From: Pseudomonas subflava
GTDB lineage: Bacteria > Pseudomonadota > Gammaproteobacteria > Pseudomonadales > Pseudomonadaceae
Length of the DNA: 64,000 nucleotides
Reading direction: 5' to 3'
NCBI RefSeq assembly: GCF_023823685.1
Contig: NZ_JAMXBF010000003.1
Location: forward strand, 620,001-684,000
Both the position numbers and the translations under genes were made by a program. Below the pieces are notes generated by a model, which saw only the letters and a program-made list of their open reading frames with translations, ran no database searches and was not told the DNA's origin. This document shows, piece after piece, positions 22,115 to 33,012 of the stretch; positions within the stretch are counted from its first letter, which is position 1; every line of letters begins with the position of its first letter.

Positions 22115-23446
22115 TCAGCTCCTGATCGCCCAGAATTTCAGCTCAAGCCCGGCGAAGTCGCCGGACACGTGGAAGGCAAAGCCACCGGAGCTCTCCAGCT
22201 GCGCCAGTTCCTCGGCGCTGAACTCCAGGGCGAAGTAGGTCTTGCCGGCGTGGAAGGGGATCTGCCGCGGCGCGACTGGCAGCGGCTTCACCTTGATGCC
22301 CGGCAGGTGCAGGTTGACCAGCTGGCGGATGCGTTCCACCGCGCCGATCTTCAGGTGCGCCGGCAGACGCTTGCGCAGCTCTTCGGACTCGCACTGGGCA
22401 TCGGCGGCGAGGACAAAGGTGGCGTTGCCCAGCAGCGCGTGGTCCTGCAGCGGCGAGACCTGAATGCCGTACTGGCGCTGCTGCAGCGGCAGCTCGATGG
22501 CGTGCTGCTCCAGCACCATGGACAGCACCTGGCGCAGCGCCTCCATCAGCTTGCGGAAGCTGGCGGCCTGGTCGTTGTGCAGGTAGCGGCCGTCCAGGCG
22601 CGGACGCTTGTGGTCGGCGGCGAAGGTGGCCAGCTCGCCGAGCAGGCCGACCAGTTCGCGATACAGCAGCTCCGGGTGCATCTGCTCCAGGGACAGGTAG
22701 TGGCGCAGCTGCGGCTCGTAGCGGTTGACCAGCTGCAGCATGAGGAAGTCGCCCACCTCGGTATTGCCCAGCTTGCCGGCGGCGCGTACCCGTTCGGCGA
22801 GGATGTCGCCACGGTGGCCGAGCAGGCTGATGACTTCCTTGAGGCAGGACAGCAGGTAGCTGGACGCCTGCACATGCAGGAAGGTCGGGCTGAAGTCCTG
22901 GTCGAGGCTGATCACCCCGTCCGGGCTGGTGTCGAAGATCTCCGCCACCTTGAGCTTCACGAAGGCCTGGTCGTTCTGCTGCTCGCCGAGCAGCAGGCGG
23001 AAGTCCGGGCGACCGCAGCTGACCTGGCTGACAGTGACGTCGCCAGCGTTGGAGTCGGCCACTTCCAGCTCATGGGCGCGATAGCGGGCCAGCACGTCCT
23101 GCTGCTCGCTGCGGCGGCTCTCGATATGGTTGCCGGTGACCAGCGGCAGGGCCAGGTACACCGGGGTGGCGGCGGTGTTCGGCGGGATGTCCAGGGCCAG
23201 CGGCTCGCGGCTGGCGTCCAGTTCGAACAGGCTGCCGTCGGGCAGCACGCCGCTGGCCTGGCTGAGCACCAGCTTGCCCATGCCGAGGAACTGGCGGTCC
23301 ACCTCCAGGCTGAAGAAGCCCCAGGGGTAGATGTCCTGCAGGCGCGAGCGCGACTTGAGCTGGTGCTCGAAGTAGCGATCGTTCTGCTGGAAGTGCTGGG
23401 GGCGCAGGAGCATCCCTTCCTGCCAGACAACCTTGAGCATTTCCAT
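22115..23446 (-). CDS. tssK: T6SS baseplate protein TssK
   Basis: 443 residues, the usual length. The N-terminus VVWQEGMLLRPQHFQQNDRYFE is the family signature, and the C-terminal domain (IPFHAGKTYFALE, FHVSGDFAGLELKFWAI) is the part known to contact the membrane complex. TssK trimers link the TssEFG wedge to TssL/TssM. It lies between tssJ and tssL with 2-3 base gaps. Confidence 0.96.
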   Translation of the reverse strand: MEMLKVVWQEGMLLRPQHFQQNDRYFEHQLKSRSRLQDIYPWGFFSLEVDRQFLGMGKLVLSQASGVLPDGSLFELDASREPLALDIPPNTAATPVYLALPLVTGNHIESRRSEQQDVLARYRAHELEVADSNAGDVTVSQVSCGRPDFRLLLGEQQNDQAFVKLKVAEIFDTSPDGVISLDQDFSPTFLHVQASSYLLSCLKEVISLLGHRGDILAERVRAAGKLGNTEVGDFLMLQLVNRYEPQLRHYLSLEQMHPELLYRELVGLLGELATFAADHKRPRLDGRYLHNDQAASFRKLMEALRQVLSMVLEQHAIELPLQQRQYGIQVSPLQDHALLGNATFVLAADAQCESEELRKRLPAHLKIGAVERIRQLVNLHLPGIKVKPLPVAPRQIPFHAGKTYFALEFSAEELAQLESSGGFAFHVSGDFAGLELKFWAIRS

Positions 23447-23449
23447 TGC

Positions 23450-23929
23450 TCAGTCCTCTTCCTTGAGCGGCTCCAGGCCGCGCTTGCCGAGCACCACGCC
23501 GGCCTGGTTGATCTCGCCTTCCTGCAGCGACACCACGTAGCGCCAGCTGGCTTCCGGCAGGTCGCGGTAGGCGGCGATCACGCCGACGTAGCGGCTGCCC
23601 GGCTGCACCGAGAGCTTCAGATCACGCTCCTCGCCGGGGCGCACTTCCATCTCCTCGAAGCTGACCAGGTCGGGCATCAGCGACTCCTTCGGCCGCTGGT
23701 ACAGGGAGAAGAACTCGGCGTTGTTGAACGACGAGGGATTCTTCAGCTCCAGCAGGCGCACCACGATCGGCGAGGGGCGGCCGGCCAGGTCCGGGTTGAG
23801 GTCGTCGCTGGCCTGCAGGCGCAGGTCGAGCTTGGTGGTGTCGGAGTAGGGCGACAGGCTGGAGCAGCCGCCGAGGGCGGCGAGCAAACTGAGCAGGCTA
23901 AGGCTGATAAGACGGCGCATGGCATTCAT
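23450..23929 (-). CDS. tssJ: T6SS outer-membrane lipoprotein TssJ
   Basis: 159 residues with signal peptide and lipobox AALGGC (Cys at about 22). The mature domain is the transthyretin-like sandwich of TssJ: KLDLRLQASDDLNPD, GRPSPIVVRLLELKNPSSFNNAEFF and RYVGVIAAYRDLPEASWR. It anchors the membrane complex to the outer membrane by binding the TssM C-terminus. It corresponds to lip2 in the P. aeruginosa HSI-II order. A second ATG three codons later is an alternative start. Confidence 0.94.
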   Translation of the reverse strand: MNAMRRLISLSLLSLLAALGGCSSLSPYSDTTKLDLRLQASDDLNPDLAGRPSPIVVRLLELKNPSSFNNAEFFSLYQRPKESLMPDLVSFEEMEVRPGEERDLKLSVQPGSRYVGVIAAYRDLPEASWRYVVSLQEGEINQAGVVLGKRGLEPLKEED

Positions 23930-23938
23930 CCTTGCTTC

Positions 23939-25165
23939 TTACGAAGGCTGGTAATCGGTGTTGAGGGTGGCGATCAGGCGGACCTGCTCTTCGTAGGTCT
24001 TGGCGAAGTCGCGGGCGAACAGGCGCTGGCTCCAGTCGTCGTCCTTCTCCAGCGCGCGGAAGTGGCGCTGGTAGGCGCGCCAGCGGGTGCCGGAGGTGGC
24101 CAGCAGCGGCTTGCGGTCCTGCTCGAAGCGCAGGGTCAGCTGCTCGGGAGCGAACTGCTCGAACAGGCCCTGCACTGCCGTGCGGCTGGCGGCGAACAGC
24201 GCCACCTGGTGCGCCTGCAGGTCGCGGTAGGCGCGGCCCATGACCTGCTCGGCCGGCAGCTGGCCGGGCTTGTTGCCGCGCAGCATGGCGGTGAGCGCCT
24301 CGCCGGCATCGCCGACCTGCTTGAGCGGGTTGTTGCCGGCGCTCTGCACGGTGGTCAGGGCCAGACGCAGTTCGTTCTTCAGCTCGCCGCGGGTGCGCAG
24401 GCTCTGCTGCAGGCCGGCCACGCTCTGCTTGAGCAGGCGCGCGGCCTGCAGGGCCAGGGCCTCGCGAGCCTCGGCGTCGAGGTCGTCGACTTTCACCCCG
24501 AGGGCGTCGCCGAAGCGCTGCCAGAAGCCTTGCGGCAGTGGCTCGGCGGCCACCGGCATCTGCACCGGGCGGGCCTGCGGGCGTGGCGCTTCTACCGGCG
24601 TCGGCTCCAGTTCCTGGACCAGCTCGGGCACCAGCAGGCTTTCCATGTCGATGCGCGCGTACTGGGTGCGCGCCTGTTCTTCCTCCGGCGCCTGTACCAG
24701 GCCGGCGAACTCGTCCAGCTGGCTGTAGCCGCGCGGGCGCTGCTCGAGGGCGGCGATCGGGTCAAGGTCGAGGAAGGCGTCGTCGGGGATGATGCTGCCG
24801 GCGTGCTGGCGCTGGCCGATCTGCTCCTCGAACTGGGCCGGGTCCTGCAGCACGCGGGCGCGGATCTCCAGCTCGCCGAGGCAGTACACGCAACCGTGCT
24901 CGATGCGCTGCGGCTCGCCCTTGGGCAGGCGCGCGCCGTTGTCCTTGAGGGTCACGCCATTGCTGCTGATGTCGGTCAGATAGAAGTGACCGTCGGCGTA
25001 GCTGACCTGGGCGTGGCGGTTGGAGAGGATGCGCTTGCTGTCCGGGATGGCCCAGTCGCATTCGTCGCCGCGGCCGATCACGCCGCCGGCCTTCTTGAAG
25101 CTCTTGCTGGTCAGCAGACCCGGCGCGTACTGCTGGGCGCTGACGATATCGAATACCAGTTCCAT
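23939..25165 (-). CDS. fha2: T6SS FHA-domain protein (Fha/TagH)
   Basis: 408 residues. The N-terminal FHA domain (about 1-100) carries GRGDECDWAIPD, SNRHAQVSYADGHFYLTDISSNGVTLK, the phosphothreonine-binding surface. A Pro/Glu-rich linker (about 165-200) leads to the C-terminal type VI FHA domain with FWQRFGDALGVKVD. It is the expected phospho-protein scaffold of the Stk1/Stp1 switch encoded downstream. It sits 18 bases after a small lipoprotein gene and 9 before tssJ. Confidence 0.93.
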   Translation of the reverse strand: MELVFDIVSAQQYAPGLLTSKSFKKAGGVIGRGDECDWAIPDSKRILSNRHAQVSYADGHFYLTDISSNGVTLKDNGARLPKGEPQRIEHGCVYCLGELEIRARVLQDPAQFEEQIGQRQHAGSIIPDDAFLDLDPIAALEQRPRGYSQLDEFAGLVQAPEEEQARTQYARIDMESLLVPELVQELEPTPVEAPRPQARPVQMPVAAEPLPQGFWQRFGDALGVKVDDLDAEAREALALQAARLLKQSVAGLQQSLRTRGELKNELRLALTTVQSAGNNPLKQVGDAGEALTAMLRGNKPGQLPAEQVMGRAYRDLQAHQVALFAASRTAVQGLFEQFAPEQLTLRFEQDRKPLLATSGTRWRAYQRHFRALEKDDDWSQRLFARDFAKTYEEQVRLIATLNTDYQPS

Positions 25166-25183
25166 GGTAGGGGCTCCTTGCGC

Positions 25184-25321
25184 TCAGTCTTCGCGCTGCT
25201 GTTCGGCGTGCGGGTCACCCAGCGGGCGGTACTCGTCGTCGCTGGACTTGTAGTTGCCGCCGCAGCCGGCGAGGCCGAGCAGGGCGGCGAGCAGGGTGGC
25301 GGTCAGAAGGCGGTGGGACAT
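25184..25321 (-). CDS. 45-residue lipoprotein, OrfX-like gene of HSI-II clusters
   Basis: The translated product is 45 residues: an N-terminal signal peptide with lipobox LGLAGC (Cys20), then a very short polar mature part (GGNYKSSDDEYRPLGDPHAEQQRED). HSI-II clusters have a small orfX at this position between sfa2 and fha2, so position and size agree. After lipid attachment only about 26 residues would remain, ending acidic. Its role is unknown; a small outer-membrane accessory to TssJ or the FHA switch is possible but unsupported. Confidence 0.75.
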   Translation of the reverse strand: MSHRLLTATLLAALLGLAGCGGNYKSSDDEYRPLGDPHAEQQRED

Positions 25322-25367
25322 CGCGGTTTCTCCACTGGCGGTGACGGATAGGGAATGCATGGCGGCC

Positions 25368-26895
<1,528 letters not shown>

Positions 26896-26909
<14 letters not shown>

Positions 26910-29472
26910 AGGCCAGCGCTCCTTCACCGTCCAGGGTGGCGTGTACACGGGAGATCGCCGCGCCGCTGGCCATGGCATCCAGCAGGCGGTCGGCGATGCG
27001 CGGCAGCACGCTCTGCTCCAGCAGCTGGTCGATCAGCCGCGCGCCGCTCTCGCCGCTGGCGCAGCGTTCGGCCAGGTGGTCGAGCAGCGCCGGGCTGTGG
27101 CTGAAGGCCAGGCGGCGTTTGCCCAGGCGCTGGCCGAGGCGCTCCAGCTTGAGCTGGATCAGCTCGCGCAGCACGACACCGGCCACCGGGTAGTAGGGCA
27201 CCACGCGCATGCGCGCCAATAGGGCCGGCTTGAAGTGGCGGCTCAGGGTCGGGCGGATCGCCTCTTCCAGCTGCTCCACTGGCGGCCGTTGCTCGCCCGC
27301 GCAGAGCGCTTCGATCTTGTCGCTGGCCAGGTTGGAGGTGAGCAGGATCAGGCAGTTGCGGAAGTTGATCTCGCGGCCTTCGCCGTCGTTGGCCACGCCT
27401 TTGTCGAAGATCTGGTAGAAGACGTTCATCACGTCCGGGTCGGCCTTCTCCACTTCGTCGAGGAGGATCACCGAGTAGGGCTTCTGCCGTACCGCTTCGG
27501 TGAGCATGCCGCCCTCGCCGTAGCCGACGTAGCCGGGCGGCGCGCCGATCAGGCGGGAGACGGTGTGCTTCTCCTGGAACTCGGACATGTTGATGGTGGT
27601 GAGGAAGCGCTCGCCGCCGTACAGCAGGTCGGCCAGGGCCAGGGCGGTCTCGGTCTTGCCGACGCCGCTGGGGCCGACCAGGAGGAACACGCCGGCCGGC
27701 GCGTCGTCCTTGTTCAGTCCGGCGGCGGCGGCGCGCATTGCGCGGTCCAGCACCTGCACCGCCTGCTCCTGGCCACGCACGCGGGCGCGCAGGTCGCTGG
27801 CGAAGCTGGCCACCTTGGCGTTGTGTTCGCGGGCCAGCTGGCTCAGCGGCACGCCGGTCCAGTGGCTGATCACTTCGGCCACCAGGCGCGGGCAGACTTC
27901 GAAGCTGACCAGCCGCTCCTCGCCTTGGGCCCTGGCCAGTTCGGCCTGCACCTCGCGTAGCTGGCTTTCCAGCGCTTCCAATTCATCGCTGCCTTCGGCG
28001 CGGGCCTGGGCGCATTGCTGGCGCAGGTCGAGCAGGCGTTCGGCCAGCTGGCGCTGTTCGTTCCAGCGCGAATCGATCTGCTGCAGTTCGGTTTCCGCCT
28101 CGGTCAGGCGCTGTTCCAGGGCGGCCAAGGCCGCTTCGTCCACCGCCAGGCCGGCCTGTAGGTCGCGGCGCAGGGCCAGGCGCTGGCGCTCGCCTTCGGC
28201 CAGCTCACCGCGCAGGCGTTCCAGGGCTTCCGGCGCGGCGGCCAGGCTGATGCGCACCCGCGCGCAGGCGGTATCCAGCACGTCCACCGCCTTGTCCGGC
28301 AGCTGGCGCCCGGCCAGGTAGCGCGCGGACAGCTCGGCGGCGGCCACCACCGCGTCGTCGCGCAGGTAGATGCCGTGGCTCTGCTCGTACACCGGGGCCA
28401 GGCCGCGCAGGATGGTCACCGCTTCCTGCACGGTCGGCTCGTGCAGCTGCACCGGCTGGAAGCGCCGGGCCAGGGCCGGGTCTTTCTCGAAGTACTTCTT
28501 GTATTCGCTCCAGGTGGTGGCGGCGATGGTTCGCAGCTCGCCACGGGCCAAGGCCGGCTTGAGCAGGTTGGCGGCGTCCGAGCCGCCGGCCTGGGCGCCG
28601 GCGCCGATCAGGGTGTGGGCTTCGTCGATGAACAGGATGGTCGGCTTGGCCGCGCCCTTCACTTCGTCGATCACCCCCTGCAGGCGCCGTTCGAACTCGC
28701 CTTTGACGCTGGCGCCGGCCTGCAGCAGGCCCATGTCCAGGCCGAGCAGCTCGACGCCGCGCAGCACTTCCGGCACTTCGCCGGCGGCGATGCGCAGGGC
28801 CAGGCCTTCGACCAGCGCGGTCTTGCCGACGCCGGCCTCGCCGACCACGATCGGGTTGTTCTTCCGCCGCCGGGCGAGGATGTCGATCATCTGGCGGATG
28901 GCGCCGTCGCGGCACAGCACCGGGTCGAGCTTGCCGTCGCGGGCGCGCTGGGTGAAGTTGTGGGTGAAGCGCTGCAGATTGGATTCGCCCGGCGCGGCCG
29001 GCTTGCCCGGCTGGTTCGACGGCTGCTGGCTGAGGGCGAAGTCACGCAGGCGCTCGGCATCGATCTTCGCCAGCATTGGCTGGTAGCGCGTGCCGGCATA
29101 GCGCAGCGGGTTGCGCAGCAGGGCCAGGAGCAGCGCGGCCTGTTCGATCTGGCTCTGGCCCAGTTCCAGGTTGGCCACCAGCAGGGCGTCCTGCAGCCAC
29201 TGCACCAGTTCGGCGGAGAACACCGGGTTGCGCGACTCACTCATCTCGCCGCGTGGCTGCAGGGTGGCGGCCAGCTCCAAGGCATCCACTTCGGCGTCCT
29301 GCAGGGCGCGGGCCAGCAGGCCGTCGCGGCGCTCGAGCAGGCCGAGCAGCAGGTCTTCGACCAGGATCTTGCTGCCGCCGCGCTGCAGGCAGCGTTCGGC
29401 GGCGGCTTCCAGTTCGCGGCGGGTCTCGGCGTCCAGTGCCTGGACCAGCTGTTGTAGGTCGACGTTGATCAT
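26896..29472 (-). CDS. clpV: T6SS AAA+ ATPase ClpV (TssH)
   Basis: 858 residues. An N-terminal Clp domain (about 1-150), a first AAA+ module with GEAGVGKTALVEG (about 211) and LFIDEAHTLIGAG, a helical middle domain rich in Glu/Gln/Leu (about 400-520), and a second AAA+ module with VGPSGVGKTETALALAD and the GYVGYGEGG pore loop. ClpV disassembles contracted TssB/TssC sheaths. It starts 14 bases after tssG. Confidence 0.97.
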
Positions 29473-29486
29473 CGTTCTCTCTTTCC

Positions 29487-30494
29487 CTAGTGAGTCTTGC
29501 TGCCGATGGTGACGACGCCATCGGCTTGTTCGTGGCCGAGCCAGCTGGTCCAGCCCAGATGGCAGGGGTTGTCCGCGCCGATGCGCAGCTCGCGGATCTC
29601 CTCATGGCGCAGGGCCAGGCGGATGTCGTAGTCGAGCGGGTCGCGCAGGGTGAAGCGCACCAGCGCGCAGAGCGGCTGGTAACCACTGCCGATCGGCAGG
29701 AATTCGTGGAAGCGCGCCCAGCTGAGCTGGCGGATATGGATGCGGAACTTGCCGCCGCGGTCGCGCACCGAGTCGCCCAGCACCAGGCTCTCGCCCAGCT
29801 GGCTGTTGGCCAGGCCGAGGCGGTTGCGCTGCTCGTCGATGATCTCGACGCGGCGCTCGACGCACTGCTCGATGCGCAGGTCGGCGTGCTTGAAGTAGTA
29901 GCGCAGCACCGACTCGACCAGCGCCGCCGAGTGGGCGCGCAGGCTGAGCAGGCCGAGGTAGGGCAGCAGGCGCCGCCAGTTGAGGTCCTCGGTCGCGCGC
30001 ATGCGCTCACCGCCCAGGCCGATCAGGGCGAACAGGCGGGAGGAAAAGGCATCGCGGGCGCCCTGGTCGTAGTGCGCGTAGTAGCGGTACTTGCGCCAGA
30101 TCGGCAGGAGCAGGCGCTGCAGGCGGTCGTTGAACAGGTCGAGGAAGTCGCGGGTGGTGTTGCCGTCCGGGCCGTCGCCCAGCGCCTGTTCGCTGTAGAA
30201 CGCCGGCAGCGGCGAACCGGAGCCGAACAGGCCGACCAGGTTGATGCGCAGGCGCGCGCGCAGCTCGCCGTGTTCCTCGAAGAACTCCAGGCGATCCGTG
30301 TCGCTGCCGGGAAAACCCAGGCTGGGGTTGGCCTGAAATTCCAGCTGCTCGTAGAGCGCCTCCTCATCCAGCTCGGGATGCGCGGCGCGCAGGTGGTCCA
30401 GCGCCCGCAGTACGCCCTGGAACAGGCTGTACTCGCGGATGCCGGCGCTGAGTTTGCTCAGAGCAGGGGCTGCTGCCCCATGCGCGGCGTCCAT
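29487..30494 (-). CDS. tssG: T6SS baseplate protein TssG
   Basis: 335 residues. Family features: FQGVLRALDHLR near the N-terminus, the strand LRINLVGLFGSGSPLP, then HYDQGARDAFSSRLFALIGLG and the C-terminal LGHEQADGVVTIG. The start was placed at the ATG at 30494, which gives a normal length; the frame stays open far upstream but only as a shadow of tssF. It overlaps tssF by 37 bases, so the two wedge proteins are translated together. Confidence 0.95.
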   Translation of the reverse strand: MDAAHGAAAPALSKLSAGIREYSLFQGVLRALDHLRAAHPELDEEALYEQLEFQANPSLGFPGSDTDRLEFFEEHGELRARLRINLVGLFGSGSPLPAFYSEQALGDGPDGNTTRDFLDLFNDRLQRLLLPIWRKYRYYAHYDQGARDAFSSRLFALIGLGGERMRATEDLNWRRLLPYLGLLSLRAHSAALVESVLRYYFKHADLRIEQCVERRVEIIDEQRNRLGLANSQLGESLVLGDSVRDRGGKFRIHIRQLSWARFHEFLPIGSGYQPLCALVRFTLRDPLDYDIRLALRHEEIRELRIGADNPCHLGWTSWLGHEQADGVVTIGSKTH

Positions 30495-32248
30495 TGGTAC
30501 ACCTCTCCCTGTGTGCTCTGTACGCGCAGCTCGTGGTAGCTGTTGAGGCTGGCGTAGAGGGCGAAAAATTCGTTGAGCACCGAGGCGAACAGGAACAGGT
30601 CCCCTTCGCCCAGGTAGCCGTCCGGGTCCATGGTCAGTTCGGTGCGCACGCCGCGAATCGGCAGCCCGCGGTGCAGGCGGTCGACGTGCTGGTGGGCGAT
30701 CTTCTTCAGGCCGCCGAGCATGCGCTGGCTGACCTTGAGCGCATGCTGGTCGTAGTGGCGCGGCAGGTCGTAGGTCTCGAGGATGACCTTGAGCGCCTCG
30801 ACGTCGGCCAGCGACAGGTAGTTCAGCGACATGTTGGAGATCAGCTTCCACAGGTAGTCGCGGTGCAGCGGCGGCGCGTAGCTCGGCGTCACCGCGCCGA
30901 TGTTGCGGAAGGTGAGGAACTCCGGCGTGTCTTCGCTGGGCAGGCAGATGTCGCCCGGCTTGAGCTGGCGCGCCAGGCTCTGGTTGGTGCAGGTCAGCTC
31001 GATCGACAGGGTCTCCTGGGCATCGCCGCCGCGCTGGGCGAAGCTCAGCCAGGTCTCCAGACCATCGCCGAGCAGCGACGACTGCTGGCGCACGCTGTAG
31101 TGCGGGCGGGCGCGCGGCTGGTCGAAGCTGGTGTCGTGCTCGAACGACTCGAACGGTACGTATTCCTCGTAGCCCATGCCGCCCGGCTTCCAGCCGGTCA
31201 CCCGGTCCACCGAGAACACGCCGCAGTGCTGCGGTTCGAACTCGGCCGGCAGCAGCAGGTACTGGTCCTGCTTGCCGTCCAGGCGGATCGGGATGGCGTC
31301 GTGGGCGAACAGGTTGACCACCGGCGTGCAGTACAGGCGCACGTTGTCCAGGGTTGGGCGAATGCGCTGCAGGCCGGTCTTGCGGATGTCGAAGCGCAGC
31401 TCCAGGCCGCGGGCACGCTCCAGCACCTCGGCCGGCTGGCGAGCGATGGCGTCGAGGCCCTTGAGGTCGACGAACAAGAACTTGTCCTGGAAGGCGAAGT
31501 ATTCCTGTAGGTGGCGATAGCCGCGGAAGGTGTTGTGCGGGTAGGGGATCAGCGCCTGCTCTTCGCTGAAGCCGACTGCCTCGACCTGGTTGGCCGGCAG
31601 AGCGATGGCCGGCAGCGGCAGGCCATGCTCGCCGGTCAGCGGCTGACCGTCGTCGTCCAGCAGTACCAGCTGGATGCCGCCCAGGTGGCGCATCAGGCCG
31701 AGGTAGAGCAACTGGGCGATGTAGCGCTCGCCGGCCAAATGCAGGCGCAGGGCGCTCAGGCCGATCTCGCCGAGGTGGCCGTCGGCGCTCATCGCCAGGC
31801 GCAGGCTGAGCAGCGCGCCGTCGCCCTTCACCGAATAGTCCAGCCCGCTCAGTGCCAGCGGCAGCACTTCTGTGGCGTAGGCGGTGCGGAAACGGCAGGT
31901 GACGCCGGCCACGGCCTTGGCTTCCACCGGCGTATGACGCGGCACCGGCAGTGCCGGACCGGGACGCTTGAGCGGATCGAACTGCAGCATGCTGAAGGCC
32001 GGCAGCGGACGCATGTAGTTCGGCCACAGCAGGTGCATCAGCGAATGGGTCAGCTCCGGCAGCTCGTCGTCGAGCTTCTGCCGCAGGCGCCCGGTGAGAA
32101 AGGCGAAGCCTTCCAGCAGACGCTCCACATCCGGATCACGGCCAGCCTGGCCAAGAAACGGCGCCAGCGCCGGGCTGCGCTCGGAGAAGCGCTTGCCGAG
32201 CTGGCGCAGCGCGGAGAGTTCGCTCTGGTAGTGGTGGTTGAAGGACAT
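30458..32248 (-). CDS. tssF: T6SS baseplate protein TssF
   Basis: 596 residues. The N-terminus MSFNHHYQSELSALRQLGKRF and FLTGRLRQKLDDELPELTHSLMHLLWPNYMRPLPAFSML match the family, and the C-terminal part (LDGKQDQYLLLPAEFEP) is intact. TssF2G forms the baseplate wedge with TssK and TssE. The ATG at 32248 shares its A with the TGA of the small gene upstream (TGATG). The DNA of its first six codons is partly repeated at the starts of the two preceding genes. Confidence 0.96.
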   Translation of the reverse strand: MSFNHHYQSELSALRQLGKRFSERSPALAPFLGQAGRDPDVERLLEGFAFLTGRLRQKLDDELPELTHSLMHLLWPNYMRPLPAFSMLQFDPLKRPGPALPVPRHTPVEAKAVAGVTCRFRTAYATEVLPLALSGLDYSVKGDGALLSLRLAMSADGHLGEIGLSALRLHLAGERYIAQLLYLGLMRHLGGIQLVLLDDDGQPLTGEHGLPLPAIALPANQVEAVGFSEEQALIPYPHNTFRGYRHLQEYFAFQDKFLFVDLKGLDAIARQPAEVLERARGLELRFDIRKTGLQRIRPTLDNVRLYCTPVVNLFAHDAIPIRLDGKQDQYLLLPAEFEPQHCGVFSVDRVTGWKPGGMGYEEYVPFESFEHDTSFDQPRARPHYSVRQQSSLLGDGLETWLSFAQRGGDAQETLSIELTCTNQSLARQLKPGDICLPSEDTPEFLTFRNIGAVTPSYAPPLHRDYLWKLISNMSLNYLSLADVEALKVILETYDLPRHYDQHALKVSQRMLGGLKKIAHQHVDRLHRGLPIRGVRTELTMDPDGYLGEGDLFLFASVLNEFFALYASLNSYHELRVQSTQGEVYQWTPRMGQQPLL

Positions 32249-32499
32249 CAGATTTTTTCCCCATCGATGCCATTGAACGCGCACTGAAGGCGAACGTACT
32301 CGCGCCAGTCTTCCGGGTGGCGGATGTCAGCAAGCCAGGCGGCGCGCTGTTGCGGGCTTAGGCTGAGCCAGTACGGCCACCAGCAATGCTGCCACCAGTG
32401 TTCGAGCTTGCCCTGCAGACTGCCGAGCCCTGCGGCGTCCGCTTCGGGGAATATTTCCCAGGGGTTTGGCGGTATTGGATCGTGATGATTGAAGGACAT
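32248..32499 (-). CDS. Small Trp-rich protein in the T6SS cargo module, unknown function
   Basis: 83 residues with eight tryptophans, clustered in EHWWQHCWWPYW and followed by LADIRHPEDWREYVRL. There is no signal peptide or clear membrane span, so it is probably cytoplasmic or peripherally membrane-bound. It begins MSFNHH, the same as TssF. It starts on the last base of the preceding TAA (TAATG) and ends sharing a base with the tssF ATG, so it is tightly coupled. No family recognised. An immunity or effector-loading role is possible from position only. Confidence 0.72.
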   Translation of the reverse strand: MSFNHHDPIPPNPWEIFPEADAAGLGSLQGKLEHWWQHCWWPYWLSLSPQQRAAWLADIRHPEDWREYVRLQCAFNGIDGEKI

Positions 32500-33008
32500 T
32501 AATTGGCCTGCTCCTTGGCCGATTGGATACAGCGCCAGAGATCCTCTGCGGCGTCTTTTTCCGAGATGACAACGTGGTCCGGCTGCAGTGCCAGATGTGG
32601 CAGCCTCATGGGGCTTGACGGACACCAATAGGTGCTCGTCCATATGCAACGGCGGGCGTGATAGCCGGGGGCGCTGATCGACAACGTGGTCCAGCACTGC
32701 GGCCCATCGGCCAGCAGGGCGAACAGGCGATAGTCACGGTGTTCGGCGAAGACGAAACGGCCCTCGGCATCGCTGCGGGTTTCGTAGCGCCAGGACTCGT
32801 CGCTGCCGATATCCAGCTCGATCTTGGCACCCGCCACTGGCTGACCCGTTTCGGCAGACAGCACGCGGCCCTCGATGGCCGGGTTGCGGGTCACCGAGTG
32901 GGGGTAGGGGACGCAGGCGCCGAGGGTCGATAGCGCTACAAGCAAAAGGGGCACGCCTAACTTCTCCTGCCCGGGCAATTCGAGCTGACGGCGATGGTTG
33001 AAGATCAT
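32499..33008 (-). CDS. Lipoprotein with a carboxypeptidase-regulatory-like domain, T6SS cargo module
   Basis: 169 residues. An unusually long N-region (MIFNHRRQLELPGQEK) precedes a hydrophobic stretch and lipobox STLGAC (Cys32). The mature part starts with an Ig-like fold of the carboxypeptidase-regulatory type (IEGRVLSAETGQPVAGAKIEL, SDAEGRFVFAEHRDYRLF) and ends with a Cys-containing tail. It is a candidate periplasmic immunity protein for the upstream peptidase-like effector. Its first residues imitate the TssF start, which may explain the odd N-region. Confidence 0.75.
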   Translation of the reverse strand: MIFNHRRQLELPGQEKLGVPLLLVALSTLGACVPYPHSVTRNPAIEGRVLSAETGQPVAGAKIELDIGSDESWRYETRSDAEGRFVFAEHRDYRLFALLADGPQCWTTLSISAPGYHARRCIWTSTYWCPSSPMRLPHLALQPDHVVISEKDAAEDLWRCIQSAKEQAN

Positions 33009-33012
33009 GGCG

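Noticed and set aside
22169..25351. A 1060-codon open frame on the plus strand opposite tssK, tssJ and fha
   Set aside because: The minus-strand genes have clear family motifs. The plus-strand translation is a low-complexity Gln/Ala/Leu/Val/Gly-rich shadow with no motif, typical of antisense frames in GC-rich DNA.
30495..32027. A 511-residue N-terminal extension of tssG
   Set aside because: It lies wholly within tssF in another phase and has shadow composition; TssG is about 335 residues in the family.
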